From: Nostoc sp. NIES-3756
GTDB taxonomy: Bacteria > Cyanobacteriota > Cyanobacteriia > Cyanobacteriales > Nostocaceae
Direction: 5' to 3'
Assembly: GCF_001548375.1 (NCBI RefSeq)
Contig: NZ_AP017295.1
Span: 5,180,501 to 5,244,500, forward strand
DNA: 64,000 nucleotides
Part shown: in pieces, positions 45,374-54,632 of the stretch
Position numbering within the stretch: position 1 is the stretch's first letter
Layout: every line of letters begins with the position of its first letter
Position numbers and translations under genes: made by a program
The notes under the pieces: model-generated
Seen by the model: the letters and a program-made list of their open reading frames with translations, nothing else
The model's database searches: none
Told to the model about the DNA's origin: nothing

Positions 45374-45676
45374 GTGATGCCTCATCTTACAATGTCTGAC
45401 CAGTTTTCTACGGAAATTAGCTCACGCATTTGCAACCACATGAATGAAGACCATGCCAATGCGGTAGTTCTCTATGCTCAAGTTTTTGGTGGAGTTAGCC
45501 AGGCTTCGTCCGCCCAAATGCTGGCAATTGATGCGCAAGGTATGGATTTAACGGCTGAAGTGAATGGGGAAACTGTCCCTGTTCGTGTCCAGTTTGACCA
45601 TGTTTTAGCAGATGCAGAAGATGCTCATCAAACTTTAATTGCGATGGTTAGACAGGCAAGAGTTCAGGCGAAGTAG
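45374..45676 (+). CDS. DUF2470 domain protein
   Basis: 100 residues from the ATG at 45374, or 94 from ATG 45392 (MSDQFSTEISSRIC). RICNHMNEDHANAVVLYAQV, then DAQGMDLTAEVN and RVQFDHVLADAEDAHQTL, is the DUF2470 pattern. This domain accompanies heme- or FMN-binding split-barrel proteins such as HugZ. It is a free-standing copy. Function unknown; heme-related by family. Confidence 0.82.
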   Translation: MMPHLTMSDQFSTEISSRICNHMNEDHANAVVLYAQVFGGVSQASSAQMLAIDAQGMDLTAEVNGETVPVRVQFDHVLADAEDAHQTLIAMVRQARVQAK

Positions 45677-45738
45677 AGGTGTATAGGTGTAGGGATATAA
45701 ATGTTCAAAATTCTTACACCCTTACACCTCAAGCAATA

Positions 45739-46485
45739 TTAACTAGCCTCAGCTAATTTACTTTCTACATCTGATAGTTGTATACCACCAGAGAAGGTTT
45801 TACTGTTCATCACGAAGAAAGGTGTGCCAGCAACACCTAATTTTTGAGCTAGTTGAATATCTTCACTAATTGCGGTATCAGCAAGACGGCGATCGCTGTT
45901 AAACTTTTCCAAATCAAGGTCGAGTTTTTTGGCAATATCTAAATATAAAGCTTCACCAAGTTGCTTTTGATTGGTAAATAAAGCATCATGATATTCCCAA
46001 AACTTACCTTGCTGATTTGCTGCCCAAGCTGCCCTTGCTGCTGGCATAGCTTGGTCATGAATGGGAATCAACGGTAGGTGTTTGTAAACTAATGTCACTT
46101 CACCTTGATGCTTTGCTATTAGTTGTTTCAAGGTTTTATGCGCCTCGGCACAGTAAGGACATTGAAAATCAGAAAATTCTACTAATACTGCTTTGAACTC
46201 AACTGCACTAGTTGCAGGGGAATTACCTATGACAGCTTTAGCATGAGTTTTCAATTCTTGTAAAAATTCTTCCCTTGCTTGGTTTACTTGTTGTTGTTGT
46301 TGCTGCTGATAGGTTTGAACAGATTCGATAATTACTTCCGGGTGTTCTCGAAGAATTTGTATGACTTGCTGTTCTAGTCGGGAATTGCTGCGAGTAGCTG
46401 CTTGTGCTGGTAAAGACCAACTGACAACCAAGCACAGTAAGCTGAATATTACCCAATTACGTAGATGTCGAAATAATTGACGCAT
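45739..46485 (-). CDS. DsbA-family thioredoxin-fold protein, exported
   Basis: 248 residues from the ATG at 46485 (MRQLFRHLRNWVIFSL), with a signal peptide ending about SLPAQAA (AxA site). The DsbA-like domain starts near residue 90 (KAVLVEFSDFQCPYCAEAHK) and carries the active-site CPYC (about 107-110). It continues with VYKHLPLIPIHDQAMPAARA and VAGTPFFVMNSKTFSGGI, including the cis-Pro (GTP). A long N-terminal Gln-rich helix (YQQQQQQQVNQAREEFLQE) sits before the fold. It probably oxidises or isomerises disulfides in the periplasm or lumen. Confidence 0.9.
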   Translation of the reverse strand: MRQLFRHLRNWVIFSLLCLVVSWSLPAQAATRSNSRLEQQVIQILREHPEVIIESVQTYQQQQQQQVNQAREEFLQELKTHAKAVIGNSPATSAVEFKAVLVEFSDFQCPYCAEAHKTLKQLIAKHQGEVTLVYKHLPLIPIHDQAMPAARAAWAANQQGKFWEYHDALFTNQKQLGEALYLDIAKKLDLDLEKFNSDRRLADTAISEDIQLAQKLGVAGTPFFVMNSKTFSGGIQLSDVESKLAEAS

Positions 46486-46778
46486 AGAAACTGTGAGTAA
46501 ACAACACCCCACTAGTATTCCCTGGAATTTATCAAAGCGATAAACTTGTTGCAAAAATCCAAAATCTCTGATTAATAGGATTTACACATCTGCTCCCCTG
46601 CTTCTTTTGACGAAGGTTAAAAGTATTGCCGATTCAAGAGAACCTTGATAAGCAGCAATTTAAGTGGCATTTTTTCTAGGTGTGTTATAAATGTGTCTTA
46701 AGTCAGTTAAAGCTGAGTTAATTTTATTTTTCTAGTCTGTTATTAACGATTATCTAAATTTTATACAACAAAATATCA

Positions 46779-48017
46779 ATGAAAAATAACTTTACACAGT
46801 ATATAGTTATTGGCATAATCTTGACTATTTTTATTTCTTTTTTATCAAACAATGATATTAATTTATTTTCAGGTATTTTGGAACTTTTAATTAATATTTT
46901 ACTTTTTTGGGGATTCCTCTATATTGATATTATTATTCATGAATTTGGTCATGCGATCGCGGGTTGGACTGTTAAAATCCCTATCAAAAAAATTACCATT
47001 GGTTTCGGACACAATATTTTTAAATATAAATTCCATGAAACAACTTTAGTAGTTAATCAAGGACTACAAGGTGGTTTGACTCATCCTGGTACATTTTCTC
47101 CCAATTTCTTGCGATTACGCTACTTTTTCTTTATTTTAGGCGGAGTTGGATTGCAGGCGATCGCAATGGGTTTGGTGATGGCTATTACTTCAGTAATAGA
47201 AAGCATTTATCCTCAGGTTTTAAGTAATAGTTTTCTACTTTCTTCAATAGTAGATAGTTTCTTATTTTCTAATTTTATTTTGATTGTTATCAACCTGCTT
47301 CCGTTCAAGGCAAATATGATGGGGGTTCCCATGCCTACCGATGGGTTACGGCTTCTAACAATCTTTTTTATGAATCAACAAAAAATTCAAGAAATTTTAT
47401 TGTCTGGCAAAGTTTTAGAAGGTCTAGAATATATAGAAGAAAAGAAGTTCTCACAAGCCGAATTAGTGTTCCGTGAATGTATTGCTAGTAATTCTACATA
47501 TTTAGTCCCTAAAGTAAATCTCTCCGTGGCGCTCATCCGTCAACAGAAATTAGATGAAGCGATCGCCTTACTTACCTCTTTAATTACAGAGTTAGAAAAA
47601 AATCCATTACAGTTATTCATTTTTAATAATTTAGCTTGGATTTATTTCTTAAAAGGATTTAATCAATCAGAGCTTCTTAATTTAGCTAATGAGTATTCTG
47701 AAAAGGCAATTAAAATTAGCAATCAATCTGCTTATGTCATTGGTACAAGAGCTTGCGTATTAATTGAGATTGGAGAAGTTGACGAAGGAATTAAACTTTT
47801 GAGAGGTCGCATTAATCCTAATCGAGCCGTTAATGAAACCACAAATTCAGCAATAGGATTTTTATATTTAGCCTATGCTTATTACCTTAAAAGCGATGAA
47901 AATCAATCTCAAAAATATTGGCAAAAAATTATCAACAATGAAGATTTGAAGTCTAGTGAATATAAGCTAGTACTCGACCATGTTTTAGAAAAAACAAACC
48001 AATTTACCATGCCATAA
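46779..48017 (+). CDS. M50-type membrane metalloprotease fused to TPR-like repeats
   Basis: 412 residues. Membrane helices are in the first 205 residues. The zinc motif HEFGH (H54, E55, H58) lies in a membrane segment, and a second motif is NLLPFKANMMGVPMPTDG (N172, P175, D188). Together they resemble the site-2-protease M50 pair. The C-terminal half (about 208-405) is alpha-helical with TPR-like repeats (EGLEYIEEKKFSQAELVFRE, then LVPKVNLSVALIRQQKLDEA and LQLFIFNNLAWIYFLKGF). It is probably an intramembrane protease whose TPR part recruits a substrate or adaptor. Confidence 0.72.
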   Translation: MKNNFTQYIVIGIILTIFISFLSNNDINLFSGILELLINILLFWGFLYIDIIIHEFGHAIAGWTVKIPIKKITIGFGHNIFKYKFHETTLVVNQGLQGGLTHPGTFSPNFLRLRYFFFILGGVGLQAIAMGLVMAITSVIESIYPQVLSNSFLLSSIVDSFLFSNFILIVINLLPFKANMMGVPMPTDGLRLLTIFFMNQQKIQEILLSGKVLEGLEYIEEKKFSQAELVFRECIASNSTYLVPKVNLSVALIRQQKLDEAIALLTSLITELEKNPLQLFIFNNLAWIYFLKGFNQSELLNLANEYSEKAIKISNQSAYVIGTRACVLIEIGEVDEGIKLLRGRINPNRAVNETTNSAIGFLYLAYAYYLKSDENQSQKYWQKIINNEDLKSSEYKLVLDHVLEKTNQFTMP

Positions 48018-48105
48018 ATTTCTTATTTACTCTAAACAAAAGTATAGGTATATTAATTTTTATCTCAATAATTGCTGAATGTGACAGTTGAGTTTGATAA
48101 AAGAA

Positions 48106-48969
48106 TCATAAATTACTAATTACATTACTATCAATAGGTAAAGTAAAATCACGAGACCATTCATTCCAAGAACCAAAATAATTTCTAGCGTTTATTCCTG
48201 CTTCTTGCAGAGCAATTAATGTGTTAGCAGCCCTAGAACCTTTAAAGCAGTATACATACACAGTAGACTCAGAAGTAATACCAACTGATTGACAAATTTC
48301 TAAAATTTCTGCTGACGAACGAAACATAGGAATACTAGCATCAGTTTTCATGAACCGATGCCATTCTATCCAGATAGCATTGGGTATTCTGCCTTTACGG
48401 GGGCAAAAATCAGTGCCATAAGGAGAAGAACTTAGCCCTTGCCATTCGTTGCGATCGCGCACATCTAATTTTATAATATTTGGATTATCAAGTCCTGCTA
48501 ACATCTCGCTCGTAGTTACTATCATTTCAGCTTGAGGACGCAATCTAAAAATGCAGCTTTCCCTTTCAGGAACTTCATCTGTAGTGGGTAAACCAGCAGC
48601 CAACCAAGCTTGATATCCTCCGTGCAGAATGGAGACTTGAGCGCAACCCAAATACTTGAGTAAAAAAGCGGCTCGACAAGATTGTCCATAGCCATTATTT
48701 ATAGCATCTTCATAGACAATAATCTTTTCTCCACTAAATATTCCTAACTTGCTCATAATCTGTGCAAAATGCTCTTGCAAGTTCTTTAAACCTGCTGGTG
48801 AAGAATCTTCTAAAAGATAAGTAAAGAAATCTCGAATATTTATAGATTGCGGAATATGAGCGACAGCATAATTTTCAGGACTGCGCGTATCAATAATAGC
48901 TGTTCTTAATGATTTTTCTGCTAATAAAGACGTGAGTTCTTGAGGAGAAATGAGGAGTTTTGTTTTCAC
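48106..48969 (-). CDS. two-domain rhodanese (sulfurtransferase)
   Basis: 287 residues from a GTG start (GTGAAAACAAAACTCC). Domain one is about 8-120 (TAIIDTRSPENYAVAHIPQS), with no Cys in the loop equivalent. Domain two is about 150-285 (IIKLDVRDRNEWQG) and carries the catalytic loop YCFKGSRA with the active Cys. The RKGRIPNAIWIEWHRF segment precedes it. The enzyme probably moves sulfane sulfur from thiosulfate or 3-mercaptopyruvate to an acceptor. The loop differs from the CGSGVT loop of mercaptopyruvate enzymes, so thiosulfate is the more likely donor. Cytosolic. Confidence 0.86.
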   Translation of the reverse strand: MKTKLLISPQELTSLLAEKSLRTAIIDTRSPENYAVAHIPQSINIRDFFTYLLEDSSPAGLKNLQEHFAQIMSKLGIFSGEKIIVYEDAINNGYGQSCRAAFLLKYLGCAQVSILHGGYQAWLAAGLPTTDEVPERESCIFRLRPQAEMIVTTSEMLAGLDNPNIIKLDVRDRNEWQGLSSSPYGTDFCPRKGRIPNAIWIEWHRFMKTDASIPMFRSSAEILEICQSVGITSESTVYVYCFKGSRAANTLIALQEAGINARNYFGSWNEWSRDFTLPIDSNVISNL

Positions 48970-49370
48970 GCTTTCATATTTCTGTTATCGTCTCATTCAG
49001 CATTATCGCCTTGAGAGATTTTTTACTTTGAAGTGAAGATTACAGAAACGTAAATATTAAGGTTAACAAATTAGTTAGAGGATTCATCCTTAATTTTTGA
49101 AATATACTTAAACTGGGCATTTTGTACTTAATAAATGTTTTAAAAGTATTATTCCTAACATTAGAATTTGAAAACTCCAAGCTCTTGAGGCTTCCTTACC
49201 CTATACTTATCAGCTTTTCAAACATCCACGGAGACTAACATATGAAATCTGGAAGGCTGAAAATATTGCTGCGAAATATAAAAAAATAGTAAAAGATGTA
49301 ACCTATAATTAATTACGAACTAGGAATTATAAATTACGAATTAAGCAGAATCAGGGAAACAAAAAATACC
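48970..49370. other. intergenic region before glgA
   Basis: 401 bp, AT-rich, divergent promoter region for the rhodanese and glgA. It includes a CTTTTCAAACATCC stretch (about 49215-49228) that matches one end of the MITE family at 21191-21355, probably a solo remnant, and a TTACGAATTA repeat just before glgA (about 49313-49343). No gene was seen. Confidence 0.5.
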
Positions 49371-50786
49371 ATGCGGATTCTATTTGTAGCAGCAGAAGCA
49401 GCACCCATTGCCAAAGTAGGGGGAATGGGTGATGTTGTGGGCGCATTACCTAAAGTCTTGAGAAAAATGGGGCATGATGTGAGAATTTTCTTGCCCTATT
49501 ACGGCTTTTTACCAGACAAGATGGAAATTCCCCAAGAACCGATTTGGAAGGGATACGCCATGTTTCAGGACTTTGCCGTTTACGAAACAGTTCTGCCTGG
49601 TACTGATGTTCCCTTGTATTTATTTGGGCATCCAGCTTTCGACCCCCGGAAGATTTATGGGGGAGATGATGAAGACTGGCGGTTTACCTTCTTTGCCAAC
49701 GGTGCGGCTGAGTTCTGCTGGAATTACTGGAAGCCGGAGATTATTCATTGTCACGATTGGCACACAGGGATGATTCCTGTATGGATGCACCAATCACCGG
49801 ATATTAGTACAGTTTTTACGATTCACAACTTAGCTTATCAAGGCCCTTGGCGTTGGTATTTAGAGAAAATTACTTGGTGTCCTTGGTATATGCAGGGACA
49901 CAATACGATGGCAGCAGCTGTGCAGTTTGCTGACAGAGTAAATACAGTATCTCCCACCTATGCCGAGCAAATCAAGACTCCTGCTTACGGGGAAAAGATT
50001 GAAGGTTTGCTATCTTTTGTTAGTGGTAAACTGTCGGGGATTGTTAACGGTATAGATACGGAAGTTTACGATCCAGCAACAGATAAATATATTCCCCAAA
50101 CTTTTACGACTGATACCTTAGATAAACGTAGAGCTAACAAAATTGCCTTGCAAGAAGAAATGGGGTTAGAAGTTAACCGCAATGCTTTTTTGATTGGCAT
50201 GGTAACAAGGCTAGTCGAACAAAAAGGTTTGGATTTAGTCATCCAAATGCTTGATCGCTTCATGGCTTATACTGATGCCCAGTTTGTGTTGTTGGGAACA
50301 GGCGATCGCTATTATGAAACCCAGATGTGGCAACTAGCCTCCCGCTTCCCTGGACGCATGGCTACTTACCTCCTCTATAACGATGCCCTATCCCGCCGCA
50401 TCTACGCTGGTTCCGATGCCTTCCTCATGCCTAGCCGCTTTGAACCATGCGGTATTAGCCAAATGATGGCTTTACGTTACGGTTCCGTCCCCATTGTCCG
50501 CCGTACAGGTGGCTTAGTTGACACTGTATCCCACCACGACCCAACCAACGGCGCAGGTACAGGCTATTGCTTCGACCGCTACGAACCTCTAGATTTATTC
50601 ACCTGTATGATTCGCGCCTGGGAAGGCTTCCGCTTTAAGCCCCAATGGCAAGAACTACAAAAGCGGGGGATGAGTCAAGACTTTAGCTGGTACAAATCTG
50701 CTAAGGAATACGATAAACTCTACCGTTCTATGTTCGGCTTACCAGCAGAACCCGAACCACAACCAGAGTTAGCCTTAACTCAATAA
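49371..50786 (+). CDS. glgA: glycogen synthase (ADP-glucose type)
   Basis: 471 residues; GT5 enzyme elongating alpha-1,4 glucan from ADP-glucose. The N-terminus [20 protein letters not shown] carries the [17 protein letters not shown]-glucose binding motif. Further signatures are [14 protein letters not shown] (near 125), [18 protein letters not shown], and the C-terminal domain ([16 protein letters not shown] [12 protein letters not shown]), with [20 protein letters not shown] (near 365-385). Length and order are those of bacterial GlgA. It is a single-gene unit. Confidence 0.95.
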   Translation: MRILFVAAEAAPIAKVGGMGDVVGALPKVLRKMGHDVRIFLPYYGFLPDKMEIPQEPIWKGYAMFQDFAVYETVLPGTDVPLYLFGHPAFDPRKIYGGDDEDWRFTFFANGAAEFCWNYWKPEIIHCHDWHTGMIPVWMHQSPDISTVFTIHNLAYQGPWRWYLEKITWCPWYMQGHNTMAAAVQFADRVNTVSPTYAEQIKTPAYGEKIEGLLSFVSGKLSGIVNGIDTEVYDPATDKYIPQTFTTDTLDKRRANKIALQEEMGLEVNRNAFLIGMVTRLVEQKGLDLVIQMLDRFMAYTDAQFVLLGTGDRYYETQMWQLASRFPGRMATYLLYNDALSRRIYAGSDAFLMPSRFEPCGISQMMALRYGSVPIVRRTGGLVDTVSHHDPTNGAGTGYCFDRYEPLDLFTCMIRAWEGFRFKPQWQELQKRGMSQDFSWYKSAKEYDKLYRSMFGLPAEPEPQPELALTQ

Positions 50787-50800
50787 CTTTGTAACTCCAT

Positions 50801-50832
50801 GTCTCTGTGGTGAAAAATAACCACAGAGACAC
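50801..50832. terminator. perfect 12-bp hairpin between glgA and acsF
   Basis: TGTCTCTGTGGT (50801-50812) pairs with ACCACAGAGACA (50821-50832) around an 8-base loop, between two convergent genes. It is a member of the CACAGAGACACAGAG repeat family and may act as a bidirectional terminator, although no long U run is present. Confidence 0.6.
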
Positions 50833-50838
50833 AGAGAA

Positions 50839-51915
50839 TTAGAGGACTGTGCCGCGTGTGGCTTCGGTGTCGATGGGTTTGATGAGGTAAAGCTTCAGCA
50901 TATTCCAGAAGATAGCGATCGCAGGCGGTATTCTCTGGAAGAATTTAATGAAGTTGGGTAGCTTGCTATTGTTAATCGCTGCCAGTTTGAGATTATTGAC
51001 TGAACACTGTTCTAAGCGCCAGAAAAATTCCGGGTGGTTAGTATTCAAGATGACAGGAAAGGCTCTAGCTGAGGTGTTATTTGTTTCTTGAATAACTCTG
51101 TTGTTGTATTTGCGCGGATGAATACCAATCGATTCGTAAAATGAAGCGCGTTCAAATACTGTCATGGTATGGGTAGCAAACACAGTCAACAGGAAGAAGC
51201 GTACCCATAGGCGTGCTTTCCAAGTTTTCCATAGGGAAGGCTGCGATCGCAATAATGCTTTAAAGAAATCCCCATGTCGGTTTTCATCCTGACACCAGCT
51301 TTCAAACTTCCGAAACAGTGGATAAAACTGATATTCAGGATGTTCCTGCATATGTTGATGCACCAAAATATAGCGCCAATAACCTATTTTTTCCGATAGG
51401 TAGACTGTGTAAATAATCCACTCCGGCGGAAAGAAGGTATATGTGCGATTTTTGGTAAGGTAATTTAAGTCTAGGGACAGCCGCATATCAGACATTGATT
51501 TGTTCAAGAATCCCGCATGGCGTGCTTCATCCCGTGCCATATATTCAAAAGCTTCGGCTAACAAAGGATTGCGCGATTTGATGCGGCGAGATAACTCCTT
51601 AAATAAGAGAAATCCCGAAAACTCCGAGGTACAAGAACGTTCCAAAAAGTCAATAAAGGCGCGGCGCTTTTCCCCAACAATATGATCCCAAGATTGTTTA
51701 AATTCTTCATCGCGGACGAAGTGATGGCGGTTGTAGTCAGCACGCAATTCATCAACTATCGCTCTAATCTCAGTCTCATTGGCGGAAATATCTAAATTCG
51801 CCACTGCATCAAAGTCGGTGGTGTAAAACCGAGGCGTGAGTAATGTTTCCTGCACTGGCGCTTTCACACCCGGCTTTAGCGTTTGCGGTTCTGGAGTTGC
51901 AAGCGAATTAACCAT
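50839..51915 (-). CDS. acsF: Mg-protoporphyrin IX monomethyl ester (oxidative) cyclase
   Basis: 358 residues; aerobic di-iron cyclase that forms the fifth ring of protochlorophyllide in chlorophyll synthesis. Ferritin-like carboxylate ligands are seen in SEFSGFLLFKELSRR (Glu), YMARDEARHAGFLNKSMSD (ExxH), WCQDENRHGDFFKALL (ExxH) and the intervening SEKIGYWRYI. It includes the usual long helical core and a C-terminal conserved FFQRIPPAIAIFWNMLKLYL. Also called chlE. Single gene, convergent with glgA. Confidence 0.96.
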   Translation of the reverse strand: MVNSLATPEPQTLKPGVKAPVQETLLTPRFYTTDFDAVANLDISANETEIRAIVDELRADYNRHHFVRDEEFKQSWDHIVGEKRRAFIDFLERSCTSEFSGFLLFKELSRRIKSRNPLLAEAFEYMARDEARHAGFLNKSMSDMRLSLDLNYLTKNRTYTFFPPEWIIYTVYLSEKIGYWRYILVHQHMQEHPEYQFYPLFRKFESWCQDENRHGDFFKALLRSQPSLWKTWKARLWVRFFLLTVFATHTMTVFERASFYESIGIHPRKYNNRVIQETNNTSARAFPVILNTNHPEFFWRLEQCSVNNLKLAAINNSKLPNFIKFFQRIPPAIAIFWNMLKLYLIKPIDTEATRGTVL

Positions 51916-52020
51916 GAGACTCCTTTACACAATTAAATCTCTCTATAGTTATATAATCATATAAAATCTATTTAGGAAAACGGTTAAATAATTTAAAACA
52001 AAATAAAGATGAGGATTTTG

Positions 52021-52075
52021 GTAATGGGTAATGGGTAATGGGTAATTGCGTTCCAGTCCCCAGTCCCCAGTCCCT
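52021..52075. repeat. TAATGGG and CCCCAGT tandem repeats
   Basis: GTAATGGGTAATGGGTAATG (52021-52046) followed by CAGTCCCCAGTCCCCAGTCC (52054-52073), just after queF. The same TAATGGG repeat in inverse orientation is at about 55398-55424. Confidence 0.85.
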
Positions 52076-52076
52076 A

Positions 52077-52487
52077 TTACTTGGTATGTCGGACTTCCAC
52101 TACGGTGTGAACGTTTCCACGAGGTGAAAAATCCGCTTTGACGGTAACATCCAAGGGATCACAAGCTGCAACAAAATCATCGAGAATTTGGTTAGCAGAT
52201 TCTTCGTGAGAAATATAGCGATCGCGGTAACTGTTAATGTAAAGTTTAAGTGCTTTCAATTCTACGACACGCTCATCAGGCACATAGGTAATATGAATTG
52301 TGGCGAAGTCAGGATAACCGGAAAATGGACACTTACAGGTAAATTCCGGTAAAGTGATATCAATATTGTATCTTCTACCTACGCGCGGATTGGGAAAAGT
52401 AATTAGTTGCCCTTCCGCAATGTTGCGTTCGCCGTACTTAAGCTCTTGGTTAGGCTGAGATACAATTTCCGGTGAAGAATTACTCAT
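52077..52487 (-). CDS. queF: NADPH-dependent 7-cyano-7-deazaguanine reductase (preQ0 reductase)
   Basis: 136 residues; makes preQ1 in queuosine synthesis. Unimodal QueF pattern: the active-site Cys53 in FTCKCPFSGYPDFA, Asp60 nearby, then VVELKALKLYINSYRDRYIS and HEESANQILDDFVAACDPLD. No preQ1 riboswitch was seen in the upstream 100 bp, only a GCGC/GCGC mini-hairpin at 52546-52560. Confidence 0.93.
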   Translation of the reverse strand: MSNSSPEIVSQPNQELKYGERNIAEGQLITFPNPRVGRRYNIDITLPEFTCKCPFSGYPDFATIHITYVPDERVVELKALKLYINSYRDRYISHEESANQILDDFVAACDPLDVTVKADFSPRGNVHTVVEVRHTK

Positions 52488-52585
52488 AAATTATTAGTCC
52501 AAAATGTAAATACTACTACTAATAACTTAACATTCACCACCCATCACGCGCTAAATGCGCCGCTACCTCTAACAGCACTTAATTA

Positions 52586-52981
52586 CTATTCTTTTTCCCA
52601 ATCAGGACAATTCCCATCATCCCACCCATGAGGATGGATACCACAAACTAATAAGTTCCCACCATAAACATGACCGTGGTAATTACTACAACCCATACAA
52701 GAAGCATTTTTTTCGGGTGTAGCTTCCACCGAATAGGGAAACCCTGGATCAACATCTGCTACAACATCCTCTAGTTCCCAGTAAATATCTAGAATTGGCT
52801 CAGTTATATCCTGTAAATACTGGTCTACTTCATTAGCGAAAGTGTTTTGCACTTGTTCGGTAAATTCTTCTGTTAGCTCAAAAAAAGTATCTACCATTTC
52901 ACCCATTCCCAAAAGGAAGCGTTCTACTTCATCGGCCACGGTTTCTACCATTTCTATCAAATCTTTTTGCCATTGATCCAT
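52586..52981 (-). CDS. conserved cyanobacterial protein with C-terminal Cys/His cluster
   Basis: 131 residues. The N-terminal 75 residues are predicted helical and acidic (MVETVADEVERFLLGMGEMV). The C-terminal part holds CMGCSNYHGHVYGG, then LVCGIHPHGWDDGNCPDWE, that is four Cys and several His in about 36 residues, suggesting a metal or FeS site. No named family. It lies next to queF on the same strand (98 bp gap). Confidence 0.6.
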   Translation of the reverse strand: MDQWQKDLIEMVETVADEVERFLLGMGEMVDTFFELTEEFTEQVQNTFANEVDQYLQDITEPILDIYWELEDVVADVDPGFPYSVEATPEKNASCMGCSNYHGHVYGGNLLVCGIHPHGWDDGNCPDWEKE

Positions 52982-53188
52982 AAACTTACGCCCTGGCTTA
53001 AATAAAATAGGACGCTTAGTGCTGCTTGGCTGAAAGCACTAAAGCACACCCTCGATCACATATATTATAGATTCTTAACTTGGTAGTAGCACATCAAGCT
53101 AACATTATGCTAACTGCTGAGGCTGAAGGTAAAAAATTGATAGCTTAAGAAGCTAGTAAACTGTTCTAGTCTTTAAACCCAGCACTCT

Positions 53189-53569
53189 TTACTCTTTTTG
53201 CAATCTTTTTAACTCTTCTTGCAGTTTCAGCACTTGGTCGCGCAGTTCATCGACATTTTCTGTTGATACCTCTTTCACCGTTGGTTCTTCGTCTTCCTCT
53301 AAGATTTCGATGCGACGAGGTTCCGAAGCTGGTGGAGTTTCTGGAGACTCAGCTTGTGCTGGTGCTTGTTGGGCTTGCTTCATCATATCTTCCACGAAGC
53401 GACGGGCTTCTTCTGTGGTCATCTCACCCTTGGCAACCATTTCATCTGCCAGTTTTTGGACTTGCGATCGCAATTCACCTAATTTACCTCCCGCTTTCTC
53501 ACTTGCGTAAGAAGCCAACCCGACACCAAGGTAAAAAGCTTTTTGAACAATATCTCCAAAACCAGGCAT
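53189..53569 (-). CDS. phasin-like coiled-coil protein
   Basis: 126 residues: an N-terminal FGDIVQKAFYLGVGLASYAS, then EKAGGKLGELRSQVQKLADE and EARRFVEDMMKQAQQ, a Pro/Glu-rich linker, and a coiled-coil tail (DELRDQVLKLQEELKRLQKE). This resembles the poly(hydroxyalkanoate) granule-associated (phasin/PhaF-like) family. In cyanobacteria such proteins may be granule-bound or general coiled-coil proteins. No enzyme motif. Confidence 0.65.
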   Translation of the reverse strand: MPGFGDIVQKAFYLGVGLASYASEKAGGKLGELRSQVQKLADEMVAKGEMTTEEARRFVEDMMKQAQQAPAQAESPETPPASEPRRIEILEEDEEPTVKEVSTENVDELRDQVLKLQEELKRLQKE

Positions 53570-53596
53570 TGCTGCTGATAGCTCCTATGAAATAGG

Positions 53597-53695
53597 GCGA
53601 CCCGGAGACTACGCCTACCACAAGCATCCCGTGTTGCTGCTACCTTCCGGTCCTGACAAGGTTTAGGCGTTGCAGCCGCATAGATCCAGGTCTCT
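53597..53695 (-). ncRNA. ffs: signal recognition particle RNA, small bacterial type (4.5S)
   Basis: On the minus strand the conserved apical loop GTCAGGACCGGAAGGTAGCA (53638-53657, continuing GC) is present, which is the SRP RNA Ffh-binding hairpin. The ends can pair: GACCTGG near 53688-53694 with CCGGGTC near 53599-53605. About 98 nt. It guides membrane and secreted proteins to the translocon with Ffh. Exact ends are approximate. Confidence 0.93.
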
Positions 53696-53729
53696 TTAAA
53701 GTATAACATCAATTTTCTGTAACTGGATG

Positions 53730-53996
53730 TTATTCAACCACAATTTTCCATTCGTAAAGTTCATAGTTAACACAACCGTTCTTTACCAAAGGATCAGCCG
53801 CGACAATTTCCTGAGCTTCTGCCATTGAAGCTGCCTCAAATAGCAACATCCCGCCTCCAAATTGCGCCCAATAACCTGTTTTGGCTTTGTGTCCTTTGGC
53901 AATTAATTCTCTGACGTAGGCGTGGTGAGCGGGTATGTATTGATCAAAAGTAGATTTATCAACCTTACCCTCTTCTATTTTGACGAAAATCGGCAT
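53730..53996 (-). CDS. YciI-family protein
   Basis: 88 residues of the ferredoxin-like YCII fold: MPIFVKIEEGKVDKSTFDQY, the central HHAYVRELIAKGHKAKTGYW, then GGGMLLFEAASMAEAQEIVA and DPLVKNGCVNYELYEW. The family is thought to bind or convert small molecules, but most members have no defined role. Cytosolic. Single gene. Confidence 0.86.
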   Translation of the reverse strand: MPIFVKIEEGKVDKSTFDQYIPAHHAYVRELIAKGHKAKTGYWAQFGGGMLLFEAASMAEAQEIVAADPLVKNGCVNYELYEWKIVVE

Positions 53997-54076
53997 TGTA
54001 CTGACAACCTCTGAAAATGGTATGTTCTATAAGGTGGAGTACCAACTAATTTAACTAGTTTTCCCCTGATTAAATC

Positions 54077-54628
54077 TTGAACCATTCCCACAGTCGTTTT
54101 TTCGTCGCCTTGCTACCGCCGCAAGACATACAAGACTACGCTAACCAAATCAAACAGTATTTCGCAGACAATTACGCCAGTCGCCACGCGCAAAAGTCAC
54201 CACCACATATCACGCTGCAACCGCCCTTTGAGTGGGCAAATGATAACGTATCAGTTTTACAAACATCCTTGAGAGAGTTTGCTAGCCACCAACAGTCAAT
54301 ATCAGTAACACTTGATGGTTTTTCGGCTTTTGCACCTCGCGTCATTTATATCAATGTGGTAAGAAGTCCAGAACTGTTGAGTTTGCAGGCAAGTTTATCT
54401 GCACAGATGGAAGATAACTTGCAAATTGTAGACCGAGTTGGCAAGCAGCGACCTTTTGCCCCACACATGACAGTGGCGTTTCGTGACTTAACAAAACAAA
54501 ACTTTCACGCTGCTTGGCCAGAATTTGCCCAGCGTCAGCTACATTTTGAGTTTACCGCCAATAAACTCACCTTGTTGATTCACGATGGTAGATGTTGGCA
54601 GATTCAATCAGAGTTTGATTTTCAATAA
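54077..54628 (+). CDS. 2'-5' RNA ligase / cyclic phosphodiesterase-type protein (2H family)
   Basis: 183 residues from a TTG start (TTGAACCATTCCCAC). No ATG or GTG in frame lies near the N-terminal FFVALLPPQDI motif, so TTG is accepted. The two HxT motifs are complete: HITLQPPFEW (about 46-55) and HMTVAFRDL (near 130). These define the 2H phosphoesterase fold seen in LigT/ThpR. It likely acts on cyclic phosphates or RNA ends. Confidence 0.85.
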   Translation: MNHSHSRFFVALLPPQDIQDYANQIKQYFADNYASRHAQKSPPHITLQPPFEWANDNVSVLQTSLREFASHQQSISVTLDGFSAFAPRVIYINVVRSPELLSLQASLSAQMEDNLQIVDRVGKQRPFAPHMTVAFRDLTKQNFHAAWPEFAQRQLHFEFTANKLTLLIHDGRCWQIQSEFDFQ

Positions 54629-54632
54629 TTTA

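Noticed and set aside
52488..52585. preQ1 riboswitch upstream of queF
   Set aside because: No preQ1-type hairpin with the A-rich tail was seen; only a GCGC mini-hairpin.
53479..53712. Minus-strand frame of 77 residues over the SRP RNA
   Set aside because: The conserved SRP RNA apical hairpin explains the sequence; the frame has no protein pattern.
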